64,000 nucleotides of DNA from assembly GCF_002946835.1 (NCBI RefSeq), contig NZ_CP026652.1:2108001-2172000 (forward strand), written 5' to 3'. The position numbers and the translations under genes are program-made. Below are positions 35,483 to 44,058 of the stretch, piece after piece. The notes beneath the pieces are model-generated. The model saw only the letters and a program-made list of their open reading frames with translations, did no database searches and was not told the origin of the DNA. Source of the DNA: Streptomyces dengpaensis. GTDB lineage: Bacteria; Actinomycetota; Actinomycetes; Streptomycetales; Streptomycetaceae. Within the stretch, counting starts at the first letter, position 1, and each line of letters opens with the position of its first letter.

Positions 35483-36304
35483 TCAGAGCAGCACGCCCCC
35501 CGGTCCCTGATCGTCACCTTCTACGGCGCGTACGGCCGCTTCCTGCCCGGCCCCGTCCCGGTGGCCGAGCTGATCCGGCTTCTCGCCGCGGTCGGCGTCG
35601 ACGCGCCCTCCGTGCGGTCCTCGGTGTCCCGGCTCAAGCGCCGCGGTCTCCTCGAGCCGGCGCGCACGGCGGCGGGCGCGGCCGGGTACGCGCTGTCCCC
35701 GGACGCCCGGCAGCTCCTCGACGACGGCGACCGGCGGGTGTACGCGACGGCGCCGCCCAAGGACGACGGCTGGGTGCTCGCCGTGTTCTCCGTACCGGAG
35801 TCCGAGCGCCAGAAGCGGCACGTCCTGCGCTCGCGCCTCGCCGGTCTCGGCTTCGGGACGGCGGCCCCGGGGGTGTGGCTCGCCCCGGCGCGGCTCTACG
35901 AGGAGACGCGGCACACCCTGCTGCGGCTGCGGCTCGACCCGTATGTGGAGCTGTTCCGCGGGGAGCACCTGGGCTTCTCGGCGACGGCGGAGGCGGTCGC
36001 CCGCTGGTGGGACCTGGCCGCGATCGCCAAGGAGCACGAGGCGTTCCTCGACCAGCACGCGCCCGTGCTGCACGCGTGGGAGCGGCGCGCGAACACCCCG
36101 CCCGAGGAGGCGTACCGCGACTATCTGCTCGCCCTCGACTCCTGGCGCCATCTCCCGTACACCGACCCGGGCCTGCCCGCCGCGCTGCTGCCCCAGGACT
36201 GGCCGGGCGCCCGCTCGGCGGCCGTCTTCCGCGCGCTGCACGACCGGCTGCGGGACGCGGGGGCGGTCTTCGCGAGGCTGCCCGAAGCCACTGAGGGAGT
36301 TTGA
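35480..36304 (+). CDS. paaX: PaaX-family transcriptional repressor
   Basis: A 274-residue regulator. The N-terminal winged helix (RSLIVTFYGAYGRF ... SVRSSVSRLKRRGLLEPAR) and the C-terminal PaaX domain (WVLAVFSVPESERQKRHVLR, LGFGTAAPGVWLAP, YRDYLLALDSWRHLPYTDPGLP) are characteristic. Family members bind phenylacetyl-CoA or other aryl-CoA esters and release catabolic promoters. It follows the ligase by 24 bp and ends 17 bp from the convergent monooxygenase gene. GTG 35480 is preferred over GTG 35471 because of the leaderless -10. It probably binds the shared TGACTGTCGTCAC motif. Confidence 0.9.
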   Translation: MSEQHAPRSLIVTFYGAYGRFLPGPVPVAELIRLLAAVGVDAPSVRSSVSRLKRRGLLEPARTAAGAAGYALSPDARQLLDDGDRRVYATAPPKDDGWVLAVFSVPESERQKRHVLRSRLAGLGFGTAAPGVWLAPARLYEETRHTLLRLRLDPYVELFRGEHLGFSATAEAVARWWDLAAIAKEHEAFLDQHAPVLHAWERRANTPPEEAYRDYLLALDSWRHLPYTDPGLPAALLPQDWPGARSAAVFRALHDRLRDAGAVFARLPEATEGV

Positions 36305-36321
36305 CCTCAATCCGGACGTCC

Positions 36322-38643
36322 TCACGCTCCCAGCGAAAGGCGGGGCTTGGGGGCGTCGGTGCGTCCGGTCTGCGGGCGCCGGCTGCCCGCCCGGTAGGGC
36401 ATCGGCCAGGCGACGCCCGGACCCTCGTACCCCTGCTCGGCCGCCGCGTGCAGCGTCCAGTGCGGGTCGTACAGATGCGGCCGGGCGAGCGCGCACAGGT
36501 CCGTACGCCCGGCCAGGATCAGGGAGTTGACGTCGTCCCACGAGGAGATCGCGCCGACGGCGATCACGGGGAGGCCGGTCTCGTGGCGGATCCGGTCCGC
36601 GTACGGCGTCTGGTACGACCGCCCGTACTCGGGGTGCTCGTCCGCCACAACCTGGCCCGTCGACACGTCGACCGCGTCGGCGCCGTGCGCGGCGAAGGCC
36701 CGCGCGATCGCGACGGCGTCGTCGCCGGTGGTGCCGCCGTCGGCCCAGTCGGTGGCGGAGATACGGACGGTCATGGGCCGTTCCTCGGGCCACACGGCCC
36801 GTACGGCGTCGAAGACTTCCAGCGGGAAGCGCAGCCGCTTCGCGAGCGAGCCGCCGTACGCGTCGGTGCGCCGGTTGGTCAGCGGTGAGAGGAAGCTGGA
36901 AAGCAAGTAGCCGTGGGCGCAGTGTAGTTCGAGCAGATCGAAGCCGCAGCGCGCGGCCCGCCAGGCGGCTGCCGTGAACTGCTCCCGCAGATCGGTGAGC
37001 TGGGCGCGCGACAGCTCGCGGGGCGTCTGGCTCTCCGGCTTGTACGGGATCGGGGACGCGGCCACGAGCGGCCAGTTGCCGTCCTCCAGCGGCTCGTCGA
37101 TGCCCTCCCACATCAGCTTCGTCGAACCCTTGCGGCCCGCATGGCCGAGCTGTACGCCGATCGCGGTACCCGGCGCCTGTGTGTGCACGAAGTCGGTGAT
37201 CCGCCGCCAGGCCTCGGCCTGCCGGCGGGTGTAGAGCCCCGCGCAGCCGGGCGTGATCCGGCCCTCGGCGCTCACGCACACCATCTCGGTCATGATCAGT
37301 CCCGCGCCGCCGAGTGCCCGCGCGCCCAGGTGGACGAGGTGGAAGTCGCCGGGGAGGCCGTCCACGGCCGAGTACATGTCCATGGGCGAGACGACGACGC
37401 GGTTGCGCAGGGTCAGGCCGCGCAGCCGGAACCGCGTGAACATCGGCGGCGTCCCGGGCGGGCAGCCGAACTCGCGCTCGACCGCGGCCGTGAAGTGCGG
37501 GTCGCGCAGCCGCAGGTTGTCGTGCGTGACGCGACGGCTGCGGGTCAGGAGGTTGAAGGCGAACTGCCGTGCGGGCTGGTCGAGATACCGGGCCAGGTTC
37601 TCGAACCACTCCAGGCTGGCGCGGGCCGCCCGCTGCGTGGACGCGACGACCGGGCGCCGCTCCTCCTCGTAGGCCGTGAGCGCCTCTTCGAGCCCTGCCC
37701 GTTCCTCCAGGCAGGCGGCCAGCGCGAGCGCGTCCTCGACGGCGAGCTTGGTGCCGGAGCCGATGGAGAAGTGGGCGGTGTGCGCGGCGTCGCCGAGCAG
37801 GACCAGGTTTCCGTGCGACCAGCGGTCGTTGACGACCGTGCGGAAGGTGGTCCACGCCGAGTTGTTGGACCGCAGGGGCCGCCCGTCGAGCGCGTCCGCG
37901 AAGATCTTCGCGCAGCGTTCGACGGACTCCTGCTCGCCGAGGTCCGCGAATCCGGCCGCCCGCCACACCTCCTCACGCATTTCGACGATCACGGTGGACG
38001 CAGCGAATTGATTCTGCGGCCCGGAGGGCCTCGTTGAGGGGTGGTGGTCGGGCGACGGGCGGGAGTAGGGGTAGGCGTGCAGCTGCATCACGCCGTGTTC
38101 GGTCTCGGCGATCTCGAAGCGGAAGGCGTCGAAGGCGAAGTCGGCGGCGAGCCAGATGTAGCGGCAGCGGTGCTCCTCGACGGACGGGCGGAACACCTCC
38201 GGGTACGCGGCGCGCGTGAGGCTGTGCACACCGTCGGCGGCGACGACGAGGTCGTACGCCGTCATCAGCTCGGACACCGGCGGGGCCTCGGCCCGGAAGC
38301 GCAGCTCGACACCGAGGGAGCGGCAGCGCTCGTGCAGGATCTCCAGGAGGCGGCGCCGGCCGAGCGCCGCGAAACCGTGACCGCCCGAGGTGTGGAGCAC
38401 CCCGCGGTGCACGATGTCGATGTCGTCCCAGCGCACGAACTCGTCCTGGAGCGCCGCGTACACGACCGGGTCGGCGTGCTCGATGCCACCGAGCGTCTCG
38501 TCGGAGAGGACGACGCCGAAGCCGAAGGTGTCGTCGGGGGCGTTGCGCTCCCAGACGGTGATCTCGCGGGCCGGGTCGAGGCGCTTGAGCAGTGCCGCCG
38601 CGTACAGGCCCCCGGGTCCGCCTCCGATGACCGCGACCCTCAT
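36322..38643 (-). CDS. aminobenzoyl-CoA (or salicylyl-CoA) monooxygenase/reductase fusion
   Basis: A 773-residue bifunctional flavoenzyme. Residues 1 to about 400 are an FAD hydroxylase (VAVIGGGPGGLYAAALLKR; VLLGDAAHTAHFSIGSGTKL). Residues about 405-773 are an old-yellow-enzyme FMN reductase (LRNRVVVSPMDMYSA; LLELHCAHGYLLSSFLSP; TNRRTDAYGG). This domain order is that of 2-aminobenzoyl-CoA monooxygenase/reductase, which hydroxylates and dearomatises anthraniloyl-CoA without ring-cleaving dioxygenases. ATG 38643 is chosen at the FAD fold; the frame is open upstream through the hydratase. It is downstream of the hydratase by 2 bp. Confidence 0.93.
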   Translation of the reverse strand: MRVAVIGGGPGGLYAAALLKRLDPAREITVWERNAPDDTFGFGVVLSDETLGGIEHADPVVYAALQDEFVRWDDIDIVHRGVLHTSGGHGFAALGRRRLLEILHERCRSLGVELRFRAEAPPVSELMTAYDLVVAADGVHSLTRAAYPEVFRPSVEEHRCRYIWLAADFAFDAFRFEIAETEHGVMQLHAYPYSRPSPDHHPSTRPSGPQNQFAASTVIVEMREEVWRAAGFADLGEQESVERCAKIFADALDGRPLRSNNSAWTTFRTVVNDRWSHGNLVLLGDAAHTAHFSIGSGTKLAVEDALALAACLEERAGLEEALTAYEEERRPVVASTQRAARASLEWFENLARYLDQPARQFAFNLLTRSRRVTHDNLRLRDPHFTAAVEREFGCPPGTPPMFTRFRLRGLTLRNRVVVSPMDMYSAVDGLPGDFHLVHLGARALGGAGLIMTEMVCVSAEGRITPGCAGLYTRRQAEAWRRITDFVHTQAPGTAIGVQLGHAGRKGSTKLMWEGIDEPLEDGNWPLVAASPIPYKPESQTPRELSRAQLTDLREQFTAAAWRAARCGFDLLELHCAHGYLLSSFLSPLTNRRTDAYGGSLAKRLRFPLEVFDAVRAVWPEERPMTVRISATDWADGGTTGDDAVAIARAFAAHGADAVDVSTGQVVADEHPEYGRSYQTPYADRIRHETGLPVIAVGAISSWDDVNSLILAGRTDLCALARPHLYDPHWTLHAAAEQGYEGPGVAWPMPYRAGSRRPQTGRTDAPKPRLSLGA

Positions 38644-38645
38644 GG

Positions 38646-39473
38646 TCACCGCCCCCGCCACTTCGGTGGCCGCTTCTCCGTGAAGGCGGCGTGGAACTCG
38701 GCGTAGTCCTCGCCGTTCATCAGGAGGGCCTGGGTCGAGGCGTCCAGTTCGACGGAGGCGGCGAGCGGCATGTCCAGTTCGGCGGTGAGCAGGGCCTTGG
38801 TCTGGGCGTGCGCGAGGGCCGGGCCCTCGGCGAGGCGGTGGGCCAGCCGCTGTGCGGCCTCGTCGGCGGCGCCCTCGTCGGTCAGCTCGCTGATCAGGCC
38901 GATCCGCTCGGCCTCGGGCGCACGGACCGGTTCGCCGAGCATCAGCAGCCGGGTCGCGTGGCCGAGCCCGACGACCCGGGGCAGCAGATAGGCCGCGCCC
39001 ATGTCGCCGCCGGACAGGCCGACGCGCGTGAACAGGAAGGCGAACCGGGCGCTCGGGTCGGCCACCCGGAAGTCGGCCGCGAGCGCGAGCACGGCTCCCG
39101 CGCCCGCCGCCACCCCGTGCACCGCCGCGATCACCGGGAACGGGCATTCCCGTACCGCCCGTACGACCTGCCCCGTCATCCGGTTGAAGTCGAGGAGCTG
39201 GGCGGTGTCCATGGACAGGGTCGCGCCGATGATCTCGTCGACGTCGCCTCCGGAGCAGAAGCCACGGCCCTCGCCGGCAAGGACCAGGGCACGTACGGCC
39301 CGCTCCCGGGACAGCTCGGCGAGCAGGTCGCGCAGATCGGCGTACGCGCCGAAGGTGAGCGCGTTGAGTTTCTCGGGGCGGGCGAGCGTGACCGTGGCGA
39401 CCCCGTCGGCGATCACGCACCTCAGGTGCTTCCAGTCGGCGGTGCGGACGGCGGAGCCGGTGAAGGGACTCAT
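38646..39473 (-). CDS. enoyl-CoA hydratase/isomerase family protein
   Basis: A 275-residue crotonase-fold enzyme acting on aryl- or enoyl-CoA esters. It has VTLARPEKLNALTFGAY, the oxyanion-hole motifs AGEGRGFCSGGDVDEI and VHGVAAGAGAVLALAADFRV, and PRVVGLGHATRLLMLGEPV. It is the first gene of the operon with the monooxygenase fusion, preceded by the shared palindrome. In anthraniloyl-CoA pathways a hydratase is needed for beta-oxidation-like ring opening; the exact step is inferred. Confidence 0.92.
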   Translation of the reverse strand: MSPFTGSAVRTADWKHLRCVIADGVATVTLARPEKLNALTFGAYADLRDLLAELSRERAVRALVLAGEGRGFCSGGDVDEIIGATLSMDTAQLLDFNRMTGQVVRAVRECPFPVIAAVHGVAAGAGAVLALAADFRVADPSARFAFLFTRVGLSGGDMGAAYLLPRVVGLGHATRLLMLGEPVRAPEAERIGLISELTDEGAADEAAQRLAHRLAEGPALAHAQTKALLTAELDMPLAASVELDASTQALLMNGEDYAEFHAAFTEKRPPKWRGR

Positions 39474-39537
39474 GACGTGCGGCCTCCTCGGGCGGGGGCG
39501 GCGCTCTGCGGCTATCCCTCGAAGCTATCACTCATTC

Positions 39538-39551
39538 GTGACTGTCGTCAC
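39538..39551. promoter_or_regulatory. palindromic operator GTGACTGTCGTCAC
   Basis: A 5-bp-arm inverted repeat (GTGAC-TGTC-GTCAC), 65 bp upstream of the hydratase start. Thirteen of 14 bases match the site in front of the CoA ligase (33669-33681). On the minus strand GTGACG and TAGCTT, 18 bp apart, could be the -35/-10 of the operon. The remaining gap 39552-39819 belongs to the opposite gene's leader and shows nothing else clear. Confidence 0.65.
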
Positions 39552-39819
39552 GTCTGCGCGATAGAGGGTCGCGACAGAGCAGTCGTGGCAGCGCGCTGAC
39601 CACGTGACGGCTCCCCGTCACCGGGTCACGGATTCTCGACGGACCCGTAACGGTGGGAGGCCCCCGTGGGACACCGGCCGTTCACCTGGGTACGGAGCCT
39701 GACGCCGGGCCGAACGTCCCGGTACGACGCCTGTCCAACGCCCCGGAAAGAGCCCGCCAAGTGCCTCTGCCGGGCACCGACGTACCATTCACAAGGTTGA
39801 AAGCAGGACAGCCTGCTCC

Positions 39820-40326
39820 ATGAACGGACACGCCTTGCACGACATCCCCACCCGCCCGTCTCCCGACGACCATCCCGCGTCGGGGGACTTCGTGCCGCCC
39901 CTTTCTCCGGCCTCCTGGCGCATCGCGCTGCCGCACACCACCGCGGCCGTGCCCGTCGCCCGCGCGCTGGTCCGTACGGCGCTGGCCGCGCTGGAGCACC
40001 CGGCCGACAGCGACACGGCGGAGCTGCTCACCGCGGAACTGGTCGCCAACGCCGTGGAGCACACCGGGGGCGACGGCCCCATAGAGCTGGTCGTGGAGCT
40101 GATGCCGACCGGCTGCCAGGTCGAGGTGCACGACCCGGACCCGGCGCCGCCCGGCGATCTCACGGTCCCCCACCAGGCCGGCGAACCCGACCCCTGGCAG
40201 GAGCACGGGCGCGGACTGCTCCTGATCCGCACCCTCAGCTCGTCCTGCGGCCACCGCCCCACCGACTCCGGCAAGGCGGTCTGGTTCACACTGCCTGTAG
40301 TTCCTCGTCAGCGGCGGTCTGCTTAG
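39820..40326 (+). CDS. anti-sigma-factor-type serine kinase (HATPase_c_2)
   Basis: A 168-residue GHKL ATPase of the RsbW/SpoIIAB-like group that is very numerous in Streptomyces. The N-box is ELVANAVEHTGG, the G-box GRGLLLIRTLSSSCG, and a linking strand reads QVEVHDPDP. A hairpin AGCAGG-ACAG-CCTGCT (39802-39817) sits right before the ATG and covers the only AGGA-like ribosome site, so translation may be modulated. No anti-anti-sigma or sigma gene is adjacent. Its last 41 bp overlap the convergent permease fragment. Confidence 0.85.
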   Translation: MNGHALHDIPTRPSPDDHPASGDFVPPLSPASWRIALPHTTAAVPVARALVRTALAALEHPADSDTAELLTAELVANAVEHTGGDGPIELVVELMPTGCQVEVHDPDPAPPGDLTVPHQAGEPDPWQEHGRGLLLIRTLSSSCGHRPTDSGKAVWFTLPVVPRQRRSA

Positions 40327-40705
40327 CAGCGGCTCCGGCCAGCCGGGAGTGGCGGCGCCCGTAGAGGACGTACACCAGGAATCCGGCCGCGAGGAAGAAC
40401 GCGAGAAGGATCCAGGTCGTCCAGCCCGTCTCGTACATCAGATACAGGCAGAAAGCCACGCCGAGCAGCGGTACGACGGGGTAGAGCGGCACCCGGAAGG
40501 AGCGGGCGAGGCCCGGCTCGCGGCGGCGCAGCGCGATCACCGCGATATTGACGATGGCCATGACGGCGAGCGTGCCGATGGTGCACAGGTTGACCACGGC
40601 GTCGAGCGACGCGAAGGCCGCCGGGACGGCGGAGACGACTCCGACGATCAAGGTGCCCGCCCAGAGCTCCTGATCGCCGAATCCGGCGCGGACCTCGCAG
40701 GCCAT
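40286..40705 (-). pseudogene. amino-acid permease (APC family), C-terminal fragment
   Basis: About 139 residues that match only the last three or four membrane segments of an APC-family amino-acid permease (TLIVGVVSAVPAAFASLDAV, NLCTIGTLAVMAIVNIAVI, SFRVPLYPVVPLLGVAFCLY, ILLAFFLAAGFLVYVLYG). Intact proteins have about 480-500 residues; nothing of the first ten segments is left upstream (40706-40813). It lies downstream of argF on the same strand and may be the remains of an arginine or ornithine transporter gene. Confidence 0.78.
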
Positions 40706-40813
40706 GGCCTCAAGCGCACCATGGGGCGCGGGTGCGACCGGGTCAGTCGCGAGGCGGCCACGGAATGGTTGGCTCCGGGCCGCGGGTCAGCATAAGGCCT
40801 GCTGAGAGGAGTC

Positions 40814-41824
40814 TCAGGCCAGTGTGGCGACAAGGACCGCCTTGATGGTGTGCAGGCGGTTCTCGGCCTCGTCGAAGACGACCGAGTGGGCCGACTCGAA
40901 CACCTCGTCGGTGACTTCGAGCGAGTCGAGCCCGTGGGTCTCGTGGATCTCGCGGCCGACCTTGGTGCCCAGGTCGTGGAAGGCCGGCAGGCAGTGCAGG
41001 AACTTGACGTCCGGGTTGCCGGTGGCGTGCAGGACGTCCATGGTCACGGCGTACGGGGCGAGGGCCTTGATCCGCTCGTCCCACACCTCCTTGGGCTCGC
41101 CCATGGAGACCCACACGTCGGTCGCGACGAAGTCGGCGCCGAGGACGCCCTCCTCCACGGACTCGGTGAGGGTGATGGCGGCGCCGCTGTCCTCGGCGAG
41201 CTTGCGCGCCCGGGCGATGACCTCGTCACTCGGCCAGTACGCCTGGGGGGCGACGATGCGCACGTCCATGCCGAGCAGCGCACCGGTGATCAGGTAGGAA
41301 TTGCCCATGTTGAAGCGGGCGTCGCCGAGGTAGGCGAAGACGATGCCGTCGTCGAGGCTCTTGTCGCTGTGCTCCAGCATCGTGAGCACGTCGGCGAGCA
41401 TCTGGGTGGGGTGCCAGTCGTCGGTCAGGCCGTTGTAGACGGGGACTCCGGCGTACGCGGCCAGCTCCTCGACGGTTGCCTGGCTGTCGCCCCGGTACTC
41501 GATGGCGTCGAACATCCGGCCGAGGACGCGCGCGGTGTCCTTCACGGACTCCTTGTGGCCCATCTGCGAGCCGGACGGGTCCAGATACGTCGTCGAGGCG
41601 CCCTGGTCCGCCGCCGCGACCTCGAACGCGCAGCGCGTACGCGTCGAGGTCTTCTCGAAGATCAGCGCGATGTTCCTGCCCCGTAGATACCGGGTCTCCG
41701 TCCCGGCCTTCTTGGCGGCCTTGAGCTCGGCGGCCAGCTCGATCAGCCCGCAGAACTCGTCTTCCGTGAAGTCCAGCTCCTTGAGGAAGTGGCGGCCGGC
41801 GAGGGCGGTCGGGACTGTCGCCAT
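40814..41824 (-). CDS. argF: ornithine carbamoyltransferase
   Basis: A 336-residue enzyme interconverting ornithine plus carbamoyl phosphate and citrulline plus phosphate. The carbamoyl-phosphate loop is [15 protein letters not shown], the ornithine/catalytic motif HCLPAFHD, with [18 protein letters not shown] between. The adjacency to arginine deiminase suggests use in the catabolic (ArcB) direction. Start ATG 41824 is taken from family length; the frame continues upstream for 28 codons through an AT-rich promoter-like stretch. Confidence 0.95.
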   Translation of the reverse strand: MATVPTALAGRHFLKELDFTEDEFCGLIELAAELKAAKKAGTETRYLRGRNIALIFEKTSTRTRCAFEVAAADQGASTTYLDPSGSQMGHKESVKDTARVLGRMFDAIEYRGDSQATVEELAAYAGVPVYNGLTDDWHPTQMLADVLTMLEHSDKSLDDGIVFAYLGDARFNMGNSYLITGALLGMDVRIVAPQAYWPSDEVIARARKLAEDSGAAITLTESVEEGVLGADFVATDVWVSMGEPKEVWDERIKALAPYAVTMDVLHATGNPDVKFLHCLPAFHDLGTKVGREIHETHGLDSLEVTDEVFESAHSVVFDEAENRLHTIKAVLVATLA

Positions 41825-41863
41825 GGGGGCGCTCCAGGGGTACGAAGACGAGGACCTTGGAAT

Positions 41864-41894
41864 TCTATACGATGTTTGGCATTTATATACAGAC
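41864..41894. promoter_or_regulatory. AT-rich imperfect palindrome before argF (possible ARG box)
   Basis: The interval has the pattern TCTATAC...TATACAGA, an imperfect inverted repeat in a 113-bp gap that is the most AT-rich spot of the neighbourhood. On the minus strand it reads TATAAA and TATAGAAT, usable as -10 elements for argF. ArgR-type sites have this AT-rich character. The spacing does not fit the E. coli consensus well, so the call is tentative. Confidence 0.4.
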
Positions 41895-41937
41895 GTGAGC
41901 TTGCCCACGGACGAACCCCTGCGACGGACCTGGATTC

Positions 41938-43161
41938 CTACACCGGATCCCGCTCGACCGGACAGCTCATACAGCGGGGCCCGCCCCTCCCCCGGCCAAG
42001 CTCACTGCCCGGGATCTCGATGACCTCGATGCCCTGCTTGCGCAGATGCGTGTTGGTGGTGGAGTTCCGCTCGTAGGCGACGACGACGCCGGGCTCGACG
42101 GCGAGGACGTTGCAGCCGTCGTCCCACTGCTCGCGCTCGGCCGCGTGGACGTCCTGCGTGGCGGTCAGGACGCGGATCTCGTTGAGTCCGAGCGCGGCGG
42201 CGATCGCGCGGTGCATGTGCTCCGGGGGATGGTCGGTGACCTTCAGCTCCTTGTCCCCGGCGCCCGGTTCGATGGTGTACGAGCGGAGCATGCCGAGCCC
42301 CGCGTACTGGGTGAAGATGTCGCCGTCGACCATCGTCATCACGGTGTCGAGGTGCATGAGGGCCCGTCGCTTGGGCATGTCGAGCGCCACGATGGTGCGC
42401 GCCGAGCCCGCCGCGAACAGCTTGTGCGCGAGCATCTCGACGGCCTGGGGCGTCGTCCGCTCGCTCATGCCGATGAGCACGGCGCCGTTGCCGATGACGA
42501 GCACGTCACCGCCCTCGATGGTGGACGGATAGTCCGCCTGCCCCTGCGACCAGAGGTTGAACGTCTCGTCGCGGAAGAGCGGGTGGTGCCGGTAGATCGC
42601 CTCGAAGTGGACGGTCTCGCGCTGCCGGGCCGGCCAGCGCATGGCGTTGATGGAGACCCCGTCGTAGATCCAGGCGGAGGTGTCCCGGGTGAAGAGGTGG
42701 TTGGGCAGCGGCCGGAGCAGGAAGTCGTCGAGGTCCATGACATGGAAGCGCACGGAGGTCGGCTCCGGGTGGGCGTCCAGGAACTCCCGCTTGGTCATGC
42801 CGCCGACGAGCACGGACGCCAACTCCGGGGCGGGCAGGGTCTCGAAGGAGGCCCTGAGATGGTCGGTGGCGAGCGGTCCGTACTCCTTCTCGTCGAAGAC
42901 CCGGTCCAGAACGAGTGATCTGGCCGCCGGGATCTCCAGGGCCTCGGTGAGCAGGTCGCCGAAGAGGTGGACGGTGACCCCACGGTCGCGCAGTACGTCG
43001 GCGAACCCGTCGTGCTCCGCGCGCGCCCGGCGCACCCACAGCACATCGTCGAAGAGCAGGGCGTCCTTGTTACTGGGGGTGAGCCTTTTGAGCTCAAGAT
43101 CCGGCCGGTGCAGGATGACGCGGCGCAGCCGCCCGGCCTCGGAGTCGACATGGAATCCCAT
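41938..43161 (-). CDS. arcA: arginine deiminase
   Basis: A 407-residue enzyme hydrolysing arginine to citrulline and ammonia. It has [54 protein letters not shown] (catalytic His region) and the C-terminal nucleophile Cys in [22 protein letters not shown] precedes ATG 43161; the upstream extension lacks homology. With argF downstream it forms most of an arginine deiminase pathway; carbamate kinase and the antiporter are not in the window. Confidence 0.96.
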   Translation of the reverse strand: MGFHVDSEAGRLRRVILHRPDLELKRLTPSNKDALLFDDVLWVRRARAEHDGFADVLRDRGVTVHLFGDLLTEALEIPAARSLVLDRVFDEKEYGPLATDHLRASFETLPAPELASVLVGGMTKREFLDAHPEPTSVRFHVMDLDDFLLRPLPNHLFTRDTSAWIYDGVSINAMRWPARQRETVHFEAIYRHHPLFRDETFNLWSQGQADYPSTIEGGDVLVIGNGAVLIGMSERTTPQAVEMLAHKLFAAGSARTIVALDMPKRRALMHLDTVMTMVDGDIFTQYAGLGMLRSYTIEPGAGDKELKVTDHPPEHMHRAIAAALGLNEIRVLTATQDVHAAEREQWDDGCNVLAVEPGVVVAYERNSTTNTHLRKQGIEVIEIPGSELGRGRGGPRCMSCPVERDPV

Positions 43162-43245
43162 GCCTCCATCCTGACCATCCGGACGCGCGTTCACCCGTGG
43201 ATCGGCCGAGTCGGATCCCCTCGTTTTGTCTTCGTGACGATAAGC

Positions 43246-43268
43246 GGGTCGAGTCACGGGTCGAGTCA
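43246..43268 (+). repeat. 11-bp direct repeat in the arcA-pnkp gap
   Basis: GGGTCGAGTCA occurs at 43246-43256 and 43258-43268. It lies 85 bp before the arcA start and may be a regulator half-site pair. The rest of 43162-43413 holds no gene; a GC-rich segment with GCTTCCCC repeats (43345-43372) near the pnkp fragment's stop may terminate transcription. Confidence 0.45.
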
Positions 43269-43413
43269 TTATCGGCGCATTGACGACAAAGACGATCTAC
43301 CTGGGAGCCGCGGGCCACCAGACGGCCCGCTGTCGGCCGGGGTGCTTCCCCCGGGTGCTTCCCCGGGGCGCCCTCGGCGGAGCCGGGTGGCCTCGCCGAG
43401 GGCGGGCGACCCG

Positions 43414-43986
43414 TCACAGCCGCGGGTCCACCGGCTCCGACTCCAGCGCCAGCACCCCGAAGACGGCCTCGTGTACCCGCCACAGCGGCTCGCCCTCCGC
43501 GAGGCGGTCCAGGGCCTCGAGACCCAGCGCGTACTCGCGAATGGCCAGCGACCGCTTGTGGTTCAGGAAACGGCCGCGCAGCCGCGCGAGGTTTTCAGGG
43601 CGCGTGTACTCCGGACCATAGATGATCCGCAGGTACTCACGGCCCCGGCACTTGATACCGGGCTGGACGAGACGCCCCTCCTCGCTGCGCACCACGGCGT
43701 CGACCGGCTTGACGACCATGCCCTCGCCGCCGCGGCCCGTCATCTCCAGCCACCAGTCGATGCCGGCCTGTACCGACTCCGGGTCACCGGTGTCGACGAA
43801 GATCCGCCGGGTGGTCTGCAGCAGTCCGGTCCCGTCGTGCTCCACCAGCCGGTCGATCAGCGCGAGCTGCTCGTCGTGCGGCAGCCCGGCAAGGCTCCGC
43901 CCCTGGACCGCGAGGATCTGGAACGGCGCCAGCCGGACTCCGTCCAGGCCCGGGCCCCCCGGGCGGGGCCCCTCCGTCGTCCAGCA
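43414..43986 (-). pseudogene. pnkp: pnkp (RNA-repair kinase-phosphatase-ligase), C-terminal ligase fragment
   Basis: Only about 190 residues of the roughly 850-residue bacterial Pnkp remain. GLDGVRLAPFQILA, the ligase motif GGEGMVVKP and KCRGREYLRIIYGPEYT identify the C-terminal part of the ligase domain. The kinase, phosphatase and nucleotidyl-Lys motif are gone. The homology (CW...GLDGVRLAP) runs right up to the TCAA end of the TnpB element at 43987, which replaces the 5' part. The frame is open into the element (to 44058), so a short chimeric ORF exists, but RNA ligation is not possible. Confidence 0.85.
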
Positions 43987-44058
43987 TTGACTTGCTCCTC
44001 GGGCTGAAGCCCGAGCATTCTGGCCTTCTCGACTTGTTGTTGTGCCGCTACGCGGCAC
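43987..44058 (-). ncRNA. putative omega-RNA (reRNA) scaffold at the element's right end
   Basis: TnpB proteins are RNA-guided nucleases whose guide RNA is transcribed from the end of tnpB through the right end, with the guide taken from flanking DNA. Here two stable hairpins (44042-44058, overlapping the tnpB stop at 44048-44050, and 43998-44015) precede the terminal TCAA, as expected. The guide would be read from 43986 downwards, that is, from the pnkp fragment. Structure is seen; RNA production is inferred. Confidence 0.65.

Noticed and set aside
43414..44058. Intact 214-codon ORF for the pnkp fragment
   Set aside because: The first 20-odd codons come from the TnpB right end and the catalytic Lys part is missing, so it is a chance read-through, not a functional gene.
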